Notes under the pieces: generated by a model
The model's input: only the letters and a program-made list of their open reading frames with translations
The model's database searches: none
What the model was told of the DNA's origin: nothing
Origin: Lactococcus formosensis
GTDB lineage: Bacteria; Bacillota; Bacilli; Lactobacillales; Streptococcaceae
DNA length: 64,000 nt
Direction of reading: 5' to 3'
Assembly (NCBI RefSeq): GCF_018403745.1
Contig: NZ_BOVP01000006.1
Coordinates: 1 to 64,000, forward strand
Shown here: in pieces, positions 35,074 to 43,450 of the stretch
Position numbering within the stretch: the first letter of the stretch is position 1
Layout: every line of letters begins with the position of its first letter
Made by a program: the position numbers and the translations under genes

Positions 35074-36519
35074 TCAAAGCATTGGACTAATGAGTCTTGC
35101 AAGCCCCTCTTTAAAGCGAATACTAGTACTACGCTCTTCGTATATTTCCATGGTCAATCGTTTACTGACTTCAAGGTCTTTCTTAAAGTCTTCACGTAAT
35201 TTTTGCGAAATATCATAATCGTAAAGGACCATATTTCCCTCAAAGCAAAGTTGGAGACTTCGATTGTCGAAGTTTGCTGATCCTACAGATGCATACTCTC
35301 CATCAATGATGAGCGTTTTAGAATGCACAAACCCTTTCTCATAAGTATAAACCTTTGCCCCCATCTTAAGCAAGTCTGCCGCATAATAATAGGTTGCCCA
35401 ATACACCAGCGGATGATCTGGCTTATTAGGAATCATAAGCCGAACTTCTACACCAGATAAAAGTGCCAATTTCAAAGATTCATGTAAAGCATCATCTGGA
35501 ACATAATAAGGTGTTTGAATGATGATTTCACGTTCTGCACTGTTTATCATTTTCATATAGGTCATTTTGATTTGTGCTTTAACTTCATCTGGACCAGAGG
35601 TCACAAACTGTGTGATGATACGGTCTTCTTCTAAGGCTACTGGGAAGTACTCTTCTGCTTCTGATATTTCAAACTTATGTTGACTGTTCCAATCCATAAT
35701 GAAGCGATTCTGTAAAGAATACACAACATCTCCTGTTAAACGGAGATGCGTATCCCTCCAATAACCAAATTTAGCCGTTTCTGTTGCGTATTCGTCTCCC
35801 ACATTGAAACCACCTGTGTAACCAATTTGACCATCGATAACCACGATCTTACGATGTAGACGATAATTTGTTCGGGGATTGATGAGGGATAAAATCAGCG
35901 GAAAGAAATAGGACACCTCTCCCCCAGCTTTCGTCAATTCATCAAACTCATGCATTTTCGTTTTATTGCTTCCCCAAGCATCAATGAGGACTTTCACTTC
36001 AACACCACGTTTTACAGCTGCAGTAAGAGCATCGGTAAGCTCCCTTCCCAGATGATCCATACGAAAGATGTAATACTCTAAATGGATATGGTGTTTGGCA
36101 TTATGAATATCGTCAAGCAGTGCATCAAACTTTGCACGACCATCTGTGAAGATTTTCACTCCTGTGTTTGCTGAAATAACGGCTTTTTCTTCAACAAAAA
36201 GCATATGAATCAGCTGTGTAATACCATGATTCCGCGTTATTTTTTTTATGAAGCCCTCTTCATTATATACTCTCCAAGTACGTTTCAATTGTTCCTCAAA
36301 TCCCACACGAAAGGCACGCTGCACTTTAAAAATTCGATAGTGTGCAATGCCACGACCAACCAAGATATATAAAATAAAGCCAAAGACCGGTAGCAGGTTG
36401 ACCACAAAGAGCCAAGCCCATGTTGTTGAGGTGCTTTTTCGCTCCCGAAAAATGATGGTCAATGATAAAAAGAAGTTTAGGACAAAAATAGATAGTTCAA
36501 CAATGGCAAGAATCCCCAA
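35074..36519 (-). CDS. cls: Cardiolipin synthase
   Basis: A 481-residue phospholipase-D family enzyme that condenses two phosphatidylglycerols to cardiolipin. Two N-terminal membrane helices (about 4-24 and 34-55) precede two HKD motifs: [16 protein letters not shown] near 220 and [23 protein letters not shown] near 395. Length is typical. Its promoter region lies inside the long inverted repeat at 36532-36612. Confidence 0.95.
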   Translation of the reverse strand: MGILAIVELSIFVLNFFLSLTIIFRERKSTSTTWAWLFVVNLLPVFGFILYILVGRGIAHYRIFKVQRAFRVGFEEQLKRTWRVYNEEGFIKKITRNHGITQLIHMLFVEEKAVISANTGVKIFTDGRAKFDALLDDIHNAKHHIHLEYYIFRMDHLGRELTDALTAAVKRGVEVKVLIDAWGSNKTKMHEFDELTKAGGEVSYFFPLILSLINPRTNYRLHRKIVVIDGQIGYTGGFNVGDEYATETAKFGYWRDTHLRLTGDVVYSLQNRFIMDWNSQHKFEISEAEEYFPVALEEDRIITQFVTSGPDEVKAQIKMTYMKMINSAEREIIIQTPYYVPDDALHESLKLALLSGVEVRLMIPNKPDHPLVYWATYYYAADLLKMGAKVYTYEKGFVHSKTLIIDGEYASVGSANFDNRSLQLCFEGNMVLYDYDISQKLREDFKKDLEVSKRLTMEIYEERSTSIRFKEGLARLISPML

Positions 36520-36531
36520 AATAAAACTCCT

Positions 36532-36612
36532 TTTTCTAAAAGTATTCTTATCTAATTATAGCAAATTAAGGACTGTTTCGCTTTCATTTTAGATAATAAT
36601 ACTTTTAGAAAA
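36532..36612. repeat. Long inverted repeat upstream of cls
   Basis: Arms 36532-36555 and 36589-36612 are 24 nt each and complementary at 23 positions, separated by 33 bp. The central spacer holds TATAAT on the minus strand, likely the cls -10. The left arm reaches the cls SD. It does not look like a terminator. It could be a short mobile (MITE-like) remnant or a regulatory cruciform/hairpin. Confidence 0.8.
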
Positions 36613-36637
36613 CCTTGAATATACTTCAAGGTTTCTT
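36606..36637 (-). terminator. Terminator of the glycan-synthase operon
   Basis: Minus-strand AAACCTTGAA / TTCAAGGTTTT with a short loop. It begins within the last codons of the gene at 36626. Confidence 0.75.
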
Positions 36638-37237
36638 AATATAATCATCATAAAGTAGCTCAATCTCGTCGGTATCAATATTTTCTTCGGGTAAAATAAC
36701 GACCCACTTGATATTTCGGCGTACTGCTTCCTCACCTAATTTTCTTGAGAAATGGAACTCTAAAATATCAGCTTTGATCTCAATTTGTTCCAAAGCGTTC
36801 TTTCGTTTGTCCTGGAATTTATCAGAAAAATATCCCTTAGTTCTAAACCATTTACGGTTGAACGCAAGCAAAGCAATAATGATCGACACTACAAGTAGGG
36901 TCATAAGGATTGATTGCGTAAAGGTATAGAAAAGTCGTGTTGTGGACTCCAAATAAAAGAAGGGCTCCTCTGTTTCTAATATCTCTTCAGTCAAAAAGAC
37001 TTGCCATAAAGTAACTATCCCAGGTACAAAGGTTACTAACCAGACAATGATTATCCCGCAAACATTAAGCAACCGGGTTGTTATCAACTTCGAATCTGGT
37101 GCTGCTTTTGGATCAAAGAATGCATCGTAAACCACTTCATTCTCGATTTCCTTACGTGACAGGATGCGCGGACGTTCTGAATCAACATGTGGTTCTCCAT
37201 TTAATCTCCTGTCTTCTGTCTCTCTGGGGATACCCAT
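36626..37237 (-). CDS. PgaD-like membrane partner of the glycan synthase
   Basis: A 203-residue protein with about 50 hydrophilic N-terminal residues, two membrane helices (about 55-80 and 105-128) and a soluble C-terminal part. Position immediately after a PgaC/IcaA-like synthase and the two-helix plan fit PgaD or IcaD-type partners. Sequence similarity is not decisive by eye. The start has a very strong SD (GGAGGAGGAGG) inside the synthase gene, giving a 37-nt overlap. Confidence 0.6.
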   Translation of the reverse strand: MGIPRETEDRRLNGEPHVDSERPRILSRKEIENEVVYDAFFDPKAAPDSKLITTRLLNVCGIIIVWLVTFVPGIVTLWQVFLTEEILETEEPFFYLESTTRLFYTFTQSILMTLLVVSIIIALLAFNRKWFRTKGYFSDKFQDKRKNALEQIEIKADILEFHFSRKLGEEAVRRNIKWVVILPEENIDTDEIELLYDDYIKKP

Positions 37238-38508
37238 GTTCCTCCTCCTCCTGTTATTTGTGCTTTAATCGCTCTTGGCAAAGCCGCGAGCAAAGTGAAT
37301 GGTGAAATGAGCCAATAAATCCATGTGTACCAGCCTGCGAAAAGGGAATACTTCATGGCAGCTTTATCACTATCATTAAACCAAATTGAAGTTAACAACT
37401 GTGTCACACCAACAATAAATTCATACATGATGAAAATCAAGGCACTAATCATAAAACGCCTGATCTGAAAACCATCCCCAAGTGCCACCCAGAAAAAGAG
37501 CCAGTAGATGACAAATAGTGACGAGATAAACCAGAAAATGGCCCACATGATTGATAAAAATTGGTCCATGAGCAAAAAGATGAATGGAAAAGTTTTCACA
37601 GGATGTAAAAGCACATCCAGAGTGTGAGACATAAAAACTTCAAGGCCACCTTGTGCCCAACGCCGCCGCTGTTTGTAAAGGACACTAATTTTTTCAGGAA
37701 CTTCCATATAACAACGGGCATTCGGTGCATATTGGATCCGCCAACCCTTAAGCTGCAATGCCCAGCTGACAGCGATATCTTCGGTGATTTTGGATTGATC
37801 AAAAAGCCCTATGTCTATCAAAGCTTCCCGCCGATACATGACACAGACCCCTGAAACTGTGAAAATTCGTCCAATCATCGATTGTGCACGCTTGGTCATT
37901 CCGATAATCGAATGATATTCCACATATTGTAATTTCGCCAACAAAGAAGTCAAATTACGTGGCATAGGATTTCCTGTGACTGCAGCAACCAGTTCTTTTG
38001 GAGAAAAAATAGAATCTTTCATGAACCAAGCCACCATATGTTTAAGTGCATCTCCAGTAACGAAAGAATCTGCATCGATACAGAGGAGAAAGTCCCCTTT
38101 CGAATGAAGGGCTGCTTGCGTAAGTCCATGTGCTTTTCCTTTATTCTTCTGTACTTCAATAACTCTTAAATGTGAGTCGGGCTTCGCCTCTTGCCAGTTT
38201 CGCAAGATAGCATTGGTATTGTCTGTTGAACCATCAGATATAGCAATAATTTCATAATTTTTGTAATTGATCTGTGTGTCCAAGTAATACAGCGTACGCT
38301 CGATAACAACTTCCTCATTGTGACAAGGGACCATGATGGTTATGAACGGCTCTTTAGTACCTTCTGGAAACTTGGGAAGACGATTTTTAGTCCGGAAATG
38401 ATAGTAAGTACCACCAATAATCCAGAATATCCCACCAACAATCGGATAAAAAATAAAAATGAAGAGCATTACATCAACAATGCTGCTAAGATTAAACCAA
38501 CCAACCAT
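37201..38508 (-). CDS. Processive GT2 glycan synthase (PgaC/IcaA-like)
   Basis: A 435-residue family-2 glycosyltransferase. An N-terminal membrane helix is followed by the catalytic domain: MVPCHNEE, ISDGSTDNT, the DxD motif in CIDADSF, TEDIAVSW and the processivity motif QRRRWAQGG. Several C-terminal membrane helices follow. This is the layout of poly-beta-1,6-N-acetylglucosamine synthases. Close relatives make other glycans, so the product is inferred. No deacetylase (IcaB/PgaB) or IcaC gene lies nearby. Confidence 0.83.
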   Translation of the reverse strand: MVGWFNLSSIVDVMLFIFIFYPIVGGIFWIIGGTYYHFRTKNRLPKFPEGTKEPFITIMVPCHNEEVVIERTLYYLDTQINYKNYEIIAISDGSTDNTNAILRNWQEAKPDSHLRVIEVQKNKGKAHGLTQAALHSKGDFLLCIDADSFVTGDALKHMVAWFMKDSIFSPKELVAAVTGNPMPRNLTSLLAKLQYVEYHSIIGMTKRAQSMIGRIFTVSGVCVMYRREALIDIGLFDQSKITEDIAVSWALQLKGWRIQYAPNARCYMEVPEKISVLYKQRRRWAQGGLEVFMSHTLDVLLHPVKTFPFIFLLMDQFLSIMWAIFWFISSLFVIYWLFFWVALGDGFQIRRFMISALIFIMYEFIVGVTQLLTSIWFNDSDKAAMKYSLFAGWYTWIYWLISPFTLLAALPRAIKAQITGGGGTWVSPERQKTGD

Positions 38509-39159
38509 CTAGTTTCCGCCCTTCTTTTCAATATAATTCCGTTCTTGTGAAACTAAAGACTCATAATTTTGGAAGAACTTCGCATAGCGGTTTCTACTAT
38601 TTTTTAAATCAATTTCAAAAATATGGGCTGCCTCGCGTACAGTATCACATTGACCAGTTTGAATATAGCTCTGAAAAATTTCGATAGCTTTAGGCGTTAA
38701 GTAATTCACTGAAATATTTGTTTGAGATACTGTTTCCGAATCTAAGATTTCTCTAGTTTCTTTTAGAAGGCGCTCACGCTCTGTTTGAGTCTCACTATTA
38801 ATCCTCGCTACTGTAGGGCTGGAAAACCGCTTGAGTAACCCTTTCTCCCATAGAAGTAGAAAAATCACCATAGAAATCATGCTAGAAAAAACAAAGTAGA
38901 AAACGTCAAAAAGAATCAAAAATTCAAAGTCCATCCGCTGAAGCATATATTCACCAGCAACGATGAAAAATGCGACCGCAATAAATATCCCCGCAATTGA
39001 ACCTGTGATAAAAGCATAACGATTACGAGTAGCGTTAATTTCACGCTTCATGGCCTTTTTCAGTTGTGTGCGCTGAATGCGTAAACTGTCTAGTCGCTCA
39101 AGTGCTTGAAGTAAATTGTCAAGCTGAACAAGCGCAGTTGATGATCGCTTATTTAGCAT
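38509..39159 (-). CDS. Hypothetical two-helix membrane protein
   Basis: A 216-residue protein. An N-terminal coiled-coil-like stretch (NLLQALERLDSLRIQRTQLKKAM, within residues 14-40) precedes two membrane helices (about 50-68 and 82-105), then a charged C-terminal part with a YLTPKAIEIFQSYI region. Not recognised. It overlaps the flavoprotein gene by 11 nt and abuts the synthase, so it is part of this operon. Confidence 0.65.
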   Translation of the reverse strand: MLNKRSSTALVQLDNLLQALERLDSLRIQRTQLKKAMKREINATRNRYAFITGSIAGIFIAVAFFIVAGEYMLQRMDFEFLILFDVFYFVFSSMISMVIFLLLWEKGLLKRFSSPTVARINSETQTERERLLKETREILDSETVSQTNISVNYLTPKAIEIFQSYIQTGQCDTVREAAHIFEIDLKNSRNRYAKFFQNYESLVSQERNYIEKKGGN

Positions 39160-40534
39160 CTGGATTTCTCCCCTCTTGCTTTTGGTGAAGCTGCTCTCTT
39201 ACTTTTTGTGCTGCAATTTTTAGAAAGTTATCGGGATTTTGGAACCCATGCTCAAAGTAGAGATCTGCAAATTCCATGTCTTCAATCGTCATATCTTGTT
39301 GGATAGCAACTGAGACAATATTGGCATAGCTTGAGAGATTAGAGACTGTGCCCATAGCTTGAAGACCTAAAATCTTATGATTTCCTTTGTCATAGGTAAG
39401 CCATACCTTGACATAGTCATCAGAGTTGATAAAGTGATTTTCTAGATAAACCAGCTCAGCTTCGTAGCCTTCTTTTCGAGCGGTTTCTTTACTTAGACCT
39501 GAGACACAGATGCTATATTCCTCTAAATTCATAGAATAAGTGCCTTGAGACGGCGTAATCATCCGTTTAGGCTCCATAAGATTAATAGCAGCGACGGCTC
39601 CTTCACGGAAAGCATCTGAGGCATGGGGAAGATAGATTTTGTGCTCTACTTGCTTCATAGTTGTGGTGGCACAGTCTCCTACTGCAAAAATGTCATCTGC
39701 ACTGGTACGCATATATTCATCAACCTCGATTGCACCCCTATCGCCAATGAGGACCTGATCCATTAATAGAGTCGAATTTGGTCGAAAACCTATAGCTACA
39801 ACAACACCATCGACATTTATTTGTTTATGTTCTGTGTAAACAGCTATAGTTTGGCCTTTTTTACTGAGTTTTGATGATGAAATATCTTTGATGTCCAGAA
39901 CCAAAGATGAAGTATGCACTTTGATCCCTTCCTTTTCAAGTAAGCTCCGTATTTCTTCACCAACTTCTTCATCAACATACTTATTCAGGATGCGATTTCC
40001 AGCTTGGACAATATAAACTTCCATACCTTTTTTTCGGAAAATACGAGCAAGCTCAACACCAATCATGCCGCCTCCCATGACCGCAACAACTTTTTTCTTA
40101 TCCATAAATTTGCGAAGAGCAAAAGCATCTTGTTTGTTTTTAACAAAATATACGTTGTCATTGATCACACCACGAATTGGGGGAATGACAGGGTATGACC
40201 CAGTTGCTAGGACTAATTTGTCAAAATGATCTGTGAGTGGGGTTTCATCGTCTTTTTCAGTGTAAGTCAACTGCTTAGTTGTTGTATTAATATCTTCAAT
40301 AGTTGTCCGCGTTTTGACATGGATCCCCAAATCTTCAAGCTCTCTAGTAGAGGTGTAAGTCGATTGGCTCGCCAGATTATTTTTCCCCATCAAAAATTGC
40401 GGAATGCTTTGGGAAATGAAGCTCACTTCCGCTTTTCTTTCGTAAATTATTATTTCAGACTCTGGATACTCTTCACGCGCACGCTTGGCACAAGCAATAC
40501 CAGCATGAGAACCACCAATAATTACAATTTTCAT
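39149..40534 (-). CDS. FAD-dependent pyridine nucleotide-disulfide oxidoreductase lacking the redox Cys
   Basis: A 461-residue flavoprotein of the NADH oxidase / CoA-disulfide reductase group. FAD motif VIIGGSHAGIACAKRA (3-20), NADH motif AVMGGGMIGVELARIF near 155-170, FAD motif DDIFAVGDCA near 285, and the C-terminal dimerisation domain. In the group a conserved Cys in SFLSCG (about residue 42) is redox-active; here the region reads SFISQSIPQ, with Gln42. The enzyme therefore cannot use that Cys. It is the first gene of the glycan-synthase operon, behind a palindromic operator candidate. Confidence 0.82.
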   Translation of the reverse strand: MKIVIIGGSHAGIACAKRAREEYPESEIIIYERKAEVSFISQSIPQFLMGKNNLASQSTYTSTRELEDLGIHVKTRTTIEDINTTTKQLTYTEKDDETPLTDHFDKLVLATGSYPVIPPIRGVINDNVYFVKNKQDAFALRKFMDKKKVVAVMGGGMIGVELARIFRKKGMEVYIVQAGNRILNKYVDEEVGEEIRSLLEKEGIKVHTSSLVLDIKDISSSKLSKKGQTIAVYTEHKQINVDGVVVAIGFRPNSTLLMDQVLIGDRGAIEVDEYMRTSADDIFAVGDCATTTMKQVEHKIYLPHASDAFREGAVAAINLMEPKRMITPSQGTYSMNLEEYSICVSGLSKETARKEGYEAELVYLENHFINSDDYVKVWLTYDKGNHKILGLQAMGTVSNLSSYANIVSVAIQQDMTIEDMEFADLYFEHGFQNPDNFLKIAAQKVREQLHQKQEGRNPDAK

Positions 40535-40544
40535 AAAACGTCTC

Positions 40545-40580
40545 CTTATTTTAACTTAATACTAATTATATTAAAATAAG
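40545..40580 (-). promoter_or_regulatory. Palindromic operator over the flavoprotein/glycan promoter
   Basis: Perfect 10-bp arms CTTATTTTAA (40545-40554) and TTAAAATAAG (40571-40580), 16 bp apart, enclose a minus-strand TATAAT and end at the SD (AAGGAG). It may be a repressor site or an RNA hairpin that masks the SD. Confidence 0.65.
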
Positions 40581-40654
40581 AATTATTTCCCTAACATAAT
40601 GCGCAAAATGTAACTTGAGGTTTTCTAATGTTTACATTTAGATGAAATGAGGTA

Positions 40655-40687
40655 TCAAAAAAGAACACCTCAATTTGAGATGTTCTC
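40655..40687 (-). terminator. Terminator after the hypothetical gene at 40694
   Basis: Minus-strand AGAACATCTCA / GAGGTGTTCT, loop AATT, followed by TTTTTT. Confidence 0.88.
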
Positions 40688-40693
40688 CAAAAG

Positions 40694-41089
40694 TTAATTC
40701 ATATTACGCACTGGTGGCCACCACCCATCCTTACTTGTACCATCTGGATTGACGATATGCAAAATTTGAGCCTCATCAATATGCTGGCGATTCATAGCTT
40801 CTTGTTTAGCTTCAATGCGGCTGCTTGCTTCGACAAAAACTCGCAAAGTATCAGGGTTGGTCTCAAAATTAGTCTTCATACTTTCAACTTCTTCAGGTGA
40901 TGGGGCATAGTAAACTAAAAAAGTATATGTTCCAATGCCGCCTTGGCCTTGTTCTTCCCATTTTTCTTCGATTGCTGTAAGTTTTTTCATTGATTCACGA
41001 TTTTGTGTAAAAACTACTGCAGTCATTACTAAAATTGTAACTAGTAGCACGCCTGACAGTGAAATCAGTATCTTTCCGACCTTAGACAT
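40694..41089 (-). CDS. Hypothetical single-pass membrane protein
   Basis: From ATG 41089 (SD GGAG) a 131-residue protein. One N-terminal helix (about 7-28) acts as anchor or signal; the rest is hydrophilic, with YTFLVYYAPSPEEVESM and a Trp/Pro-rich tail (DGWWPPVRN). No lipobox. Not recognised. Upstream, a promoter, small ORF and terminator (41256-41420) may form its attenuated leader. Confidence 0.7.
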   Translation of the reverse strand: MSKVGKILISLSGVLLVTILVMTAVVFTQNRESMKKLTAIEEKWEEQGQGGIGTYTFLVYYAPSPEEVESMKTNFETNPDTLRVFVEASSRIEAKQEAMNRQHIDEAQILHIVNPDGTSKDGWWPPVRNMN

Positions 41090-41255
41090 CTTTTTTCTCC
41101 ATTTCATTAATTCTACTTTTATTTTACAATAAGATTTCCAATATTAAAAACGAAATACTTTGCCGACCATTATTGTTACTCATCGGTCTAGACTTGAGTT
41201 TGTACCTTTTGTAAGCTATTTCCTTGGAACGATATAAAAATCTAATTTTTACTCT

Positions 41256-41296
41256 AAAGTAAAAACGCCCGCTTCACCAACGGACGTCCTTACTTT
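41256..41296 (-). terminator. Terminator after the 28-codon ORF
   Basis: Minus-strand ACGTCCGTT-GGTGA-AGCGGGCGT followed by TTTTT. The outer arms AAAGTAA / TTACTTT lengthen the stem. The stop codon of the 28-codon ORF (41292-41290) lies in the 5' arm, so a ribosome finishing that ORF would cover it. Confidence 0.85.
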
Positions 41297-41376
41297 TGTA
41301 AACATTTTATAGGAAAGATTGCTCTTTGGATAAAGAGCTGTGTCTTCAAAATAACGCGCACGTAAAACGCTTTCAT
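41290..41376 (-). CDS. Small ORF of 28 codons (leader peptide candidate)
   Basis: Starts MKAFYVRVILK and ends IKCLQK. It begins about 9 nt after the predicted transcription start and ends inside the terminator stem. The SD is weak (GAAAGA). The position suggests an attenuation leader for the gene at 40694, or a short mRNA/small RNA. TGAAAGCGTTTTAC (41375-41362) resembles a cre site. Whether the peptide is made is unknown. Confidence 0.45.
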   Translation of the reverse strand: MKAFYVRVILKTQLFIQRAIFPIKCLQK

Positions 41377-41391
41377 TCTTTCGACTCTTTT

Positions 41392-41420
41392 AGTATACAT
41401 GAATAAAAGGAACATGTCAA
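41392..41420 (-). promoter_or_regulatory. Near-consensus promoter of the small transcript
   Basis: Minus-strand TTGACA (41420-41415), 17-bp spacer, TATACT (41397-41392). Confidence 0.9.
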
Positions 41421-41457
41421 GAAATCTCTGAATTTTTTCAATAAAAAAAGCAGTGTG

Positions 41458-42951
41458 CTAAACGCTGCTTTTTACGAGTTCGATTTGGGCATCTGCTACT
41501 TGATCAACAAAATACTGATCGTGCTCAATGACAAGCATACTAGGCTTGCTCCTCTTTATCATTTGAATGATTTGCTCTTGATTAAAAACATCAAGATAGT
41601 TGAGCGGTTCATCCCAGAGATAAATATGCGCCGGCTGACTCAAAGCGCGGGCAAGTTCAACTTTACGCTGCTGTCCCTGACTCATATTTTCGATTTTTTG
41701 CTCAAAAACTTTGCGCTCTACGCCTAATTTACGTAAATTGTTGAGGAAAAGTTCTAATTCTAAGTTTTCTTCTTTAGCAAATTCATTTAGGAAACCTTTA
41801 TTATCTGCAAGTTGTCTTACTTCGGAAATGACCAAGTTATGGGCCAACTCAAATGTTCCAACATAACGGCCAGTAAATTCACCTGTGAGGACTTTCATTA
41901 GAGAAGATTTTCCTCTACCATTTTCTCCTGTTAGTGCAAGCACCTGACCTTGTTCAAGTGTAAAAGACACAGGTTCAAAAAGAAAGTCTTCAAATCCAGC
42001 CGCTAAATTTTCCACTGTCAGTAAGCGTTTTTGATGACTCTCTAAGACACTCATTTCCAATCCAGGTACTTCTTCCCAATTTTTTAGAAGTAGTTCCTTG
42101 TCAGCGATATCCTCTTTCATGCGCTTTTCGAGATTTTTAGACTTTTGCATCATATTTGCTGCTTTTCGTCCAATAAAACCTTTATCAACACGTTTTGTTT
42201 CCGAATCAAAACCTCGTTTCTTGCGGGATTTTGTTGCTTCTAAGTTACGCGACCACGCTTCTTTTTCACGCGCCGTTTGCTTCAATCTACCGATTTCTTT
42301 CCTGAGTTTATCATCTTGTGCCTTTTCCGTGAGATCTCGCAATCTTTTTTCCTCCTCGTAGATAGCAAAATTACCTGCATATACTTGTAAGTCCGCACGC
42401 TCTATCGCAAGTGTATGATCTGTCGTCTTATTGAGAAAATTACGGTCATGTGAGATTAAAATATATCCCTTTTTTTCTGACAAGTAGGCTGCAACTTTCT
42501 CACGTGAAGCTTTATCAAGATGATTGGTTGGCTCATCGATGAGCGGATAATTATGCTCATCCAAGAATAAAAGTGCTAAGAGTGTCTTTGTTTGCTCTCC
42601 ACCAGAAAGACTATTGAAAGGACGCCATAAAGTATCTAAATCTACGCCCATTAGTGTCAATTCACGCTCAAGTTCCCACTGCTCAAAGTCAGCTAACTCT
42701 TGCAAGACAAATAAGGTCAACTGGTCTTTATCATTAATCGTCTGAGGAAAATACACAAAGCTCTTATTGGTTTTAATTTCAAGATGTACATCCACTTCTC
42801 CAAGAAGGATTTTTAAAAGTGTAGTTTTCCCTCTCCCGTTACGGCCAACCAATCCCAGCTTCCATTGATCATCAATATTGATATTTACATTGTCAAAAAT
42901 AAGCTGATCGGTATAACCAAATGTTAAATTATTTATTTTAATATTCGACAT
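41458..42951 (-). CDS. lsa(D): Lsa-type ABC-F ribosome protection protein, lsa(D)-like
   Basis: A 497-residue ABC-F protein with two ATPase domains and no membrane helices. Domain 1: GRNGRGKTT, LSGGEQTK, LIDEPTNHLD. Domain 2: GENGRGKSS, MSQGQQRK, LWDEPLNYLD. The linker between them is long and basic, as in antibiotic-resistance ABC-F proteins that reach the ribosomal exit site and displace lincosamides, pleuromutilins and streptogramin A. Length and species context fit lsa(D), known from L. garvieae. The exact allele, and whether it confers resistance, cannot be fixed by eye. It has an elaborate leader (42960-43420). Confidence 0.85.
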   Translation of the reverse strand: MSNIKINNLTFGYTDQLIFDNVNINIDDQWKLGLVGRNGRGKTTLLKILLGEVDVHLEIKTNKSFVYFPQTINDKDQLTLFVLQELADFEQWELERELTLMGVDLDTLWRPFNSLSGGEQTKTLLALLFLDEHNYPLIDEPTNHLDKASREKVAAYLSEKKGYILISHDRNFLNKTTDHTLAIERADLQVYAGNFAIYEEEKRLRDLTEKAQDDKLRKEIGRLKQTAREKEAWSRNLEATKSRKKRGFDSETKRVDKGFIGRKAANMMQKSKNLEKRMKEDIADKELLLKNWEEVPGLEMSVLESHQKRLLTVENLAAGFEDFLFEPVSFTLEQGQVLALTGENGRGKSSLMKVLTGEFTGRYVGTFELAHNLVISEVRQLADNKGFLNEFAKEENLELELFLNNLRKLGVERKVFEQKIENMSQGQQRKVELARALSQPAHIYLWDEPLNYLDVFNQEQIIQMIKRSKPSMLVIEHDQYFVDQVADAQIELVKSSV

Positions 42952-42965
42952 TCTTCTCCTTTACT

Positions 42966-42985
42966 AAAAAAGCTCATGGGCTTTT
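42966..42985 (-). terminator. Short terminator-like hairpin just before the lsa SD
   Basis: Minus-strand AAAAGC-CCATGA-GCTTTTTT, 10 nt from the AAGGAG of lsa. It may be a second attenuation point between the 53-codon ORF and lsa. Confidence 0.5.
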
Positions 42986-43009
42986 GTTATGTCACCCTGT
43001 TCTTAATTT

Positions 43010-43171
43010 CTAATTAAAACCTATCGTATAATGTTGTGAAGTTGTATGTGGCTTTGTTGCGTGTTTAAGTCCTTTGGCCTGTATTTTTTGTCCTGTCTGA
43101 ACAGGCATTTTCTTCTGCACCGCTCTGATTTTATCTAATCGAGCTTGCATCTCTTTCTGTTTTTTATTCAA
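43010..43171 (-). CDS. 53-residue basic protein upstream of lsa
   Basis: TTG start at 43171 with a full SD (AAAGGAG) 8 nt before it. The product starts MNKKQKEMQARLDKIRA and ends HTTSQHYTIGFN. It is strongly basic and partly helical. Not recognised. It lies between the attenuator and lsa, so its synthesis should depend on the same switch. Alternative: a translated leader whose passage opens the lsa SD. Confidence 0.6.
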   Translation of the reverse strand: MNKKQKEMQARLDKIRAVQKKMPVQTGQKIQAKGLKHATKPHTTSQHYTIGFN

Positions 43172-43183
43172 AATAAAAACTCC

Positions 43184-43219
43184 TTTTCTCTATCTTCGCA
43201 TCCACAAAAATAGAGAAAA
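43184..43219 (-). promoter_or_regulatory. SD-masking hairpin of the 53-codon ORF
   Basis: TTTTCTCTAT and ATAGAGAAAA pair perfectly over 10 bp. The stem overlaps the first bases of the AAGGAG at 43185-43180 and also the T run of the upstream attenuator, so it competes with or follows that terminator. Confidence 0.6.
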
Positions 43220-43258
43220 AGAGTTCAAAATGAGCCTAAAAAGGGCTTTATTTTTGAA
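43206..43258 (-). terminator. Attenuator in the lsa leader
   Basis: A minus-strand hairpin pairs TTCAAAA with TTTTGAA (43258-43224) and AGCC with GGCT inside it, followed by CTCTTTTTCTC. It begins 9 nt after the leader-peptide stop. Confidence 0.7.
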
Positions 43259-43267
43259 AGTCTATTT

Positions 43268-43342
43268 CTATAAATCATGAATGCGAAAAAACATCTGCGA
43301 ACTTTCTTTCAGAATCGCCTTTAACATTTTTTCAATTTTCAT
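43268..43342 (-). CDS. 24-residue leader peptide of lsa
   Basis: ATG 43342, product starting MKIEKMLKAILKESS and ending FRIHDL. It begins about 40 nt into the transcript, ahead of the attenuator. This is the normal layout of drug-inducible ABC-F and erm genes, where ribosome stalling on the leader frees the downstream gene. The SD is weak. Confidence 0.6.
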   Translation of the reverse strand: MKIEKMLKAILKESSQMFFRIHDL

Positions 43343-43388
43343 GACTTATAATTTCAATAGACCTTACCTCGCTTTTATTGTTAAGAAT

Positions 43389-43417
43389 AGTTTATCAAAA
43401 CAAAAAAATACTGTCAA
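43389..43417 (-). promoter_or_regulatory. Promoter of the lsa transcript
   Basis: Minus-strand TTGACA (43417-43412), 17-bp spacer, TAAACT (43394-43389). The -35 lies in a TGTCAAG.....CTTGACA inverted repeat (43412-43432) that is followed by AAACTG and may also end fywP transcription. Confidence 0.85.
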
Positions 43418-43450
43418 GAAAAATACTTGACAGTTTAGTGTTTCATTTAT

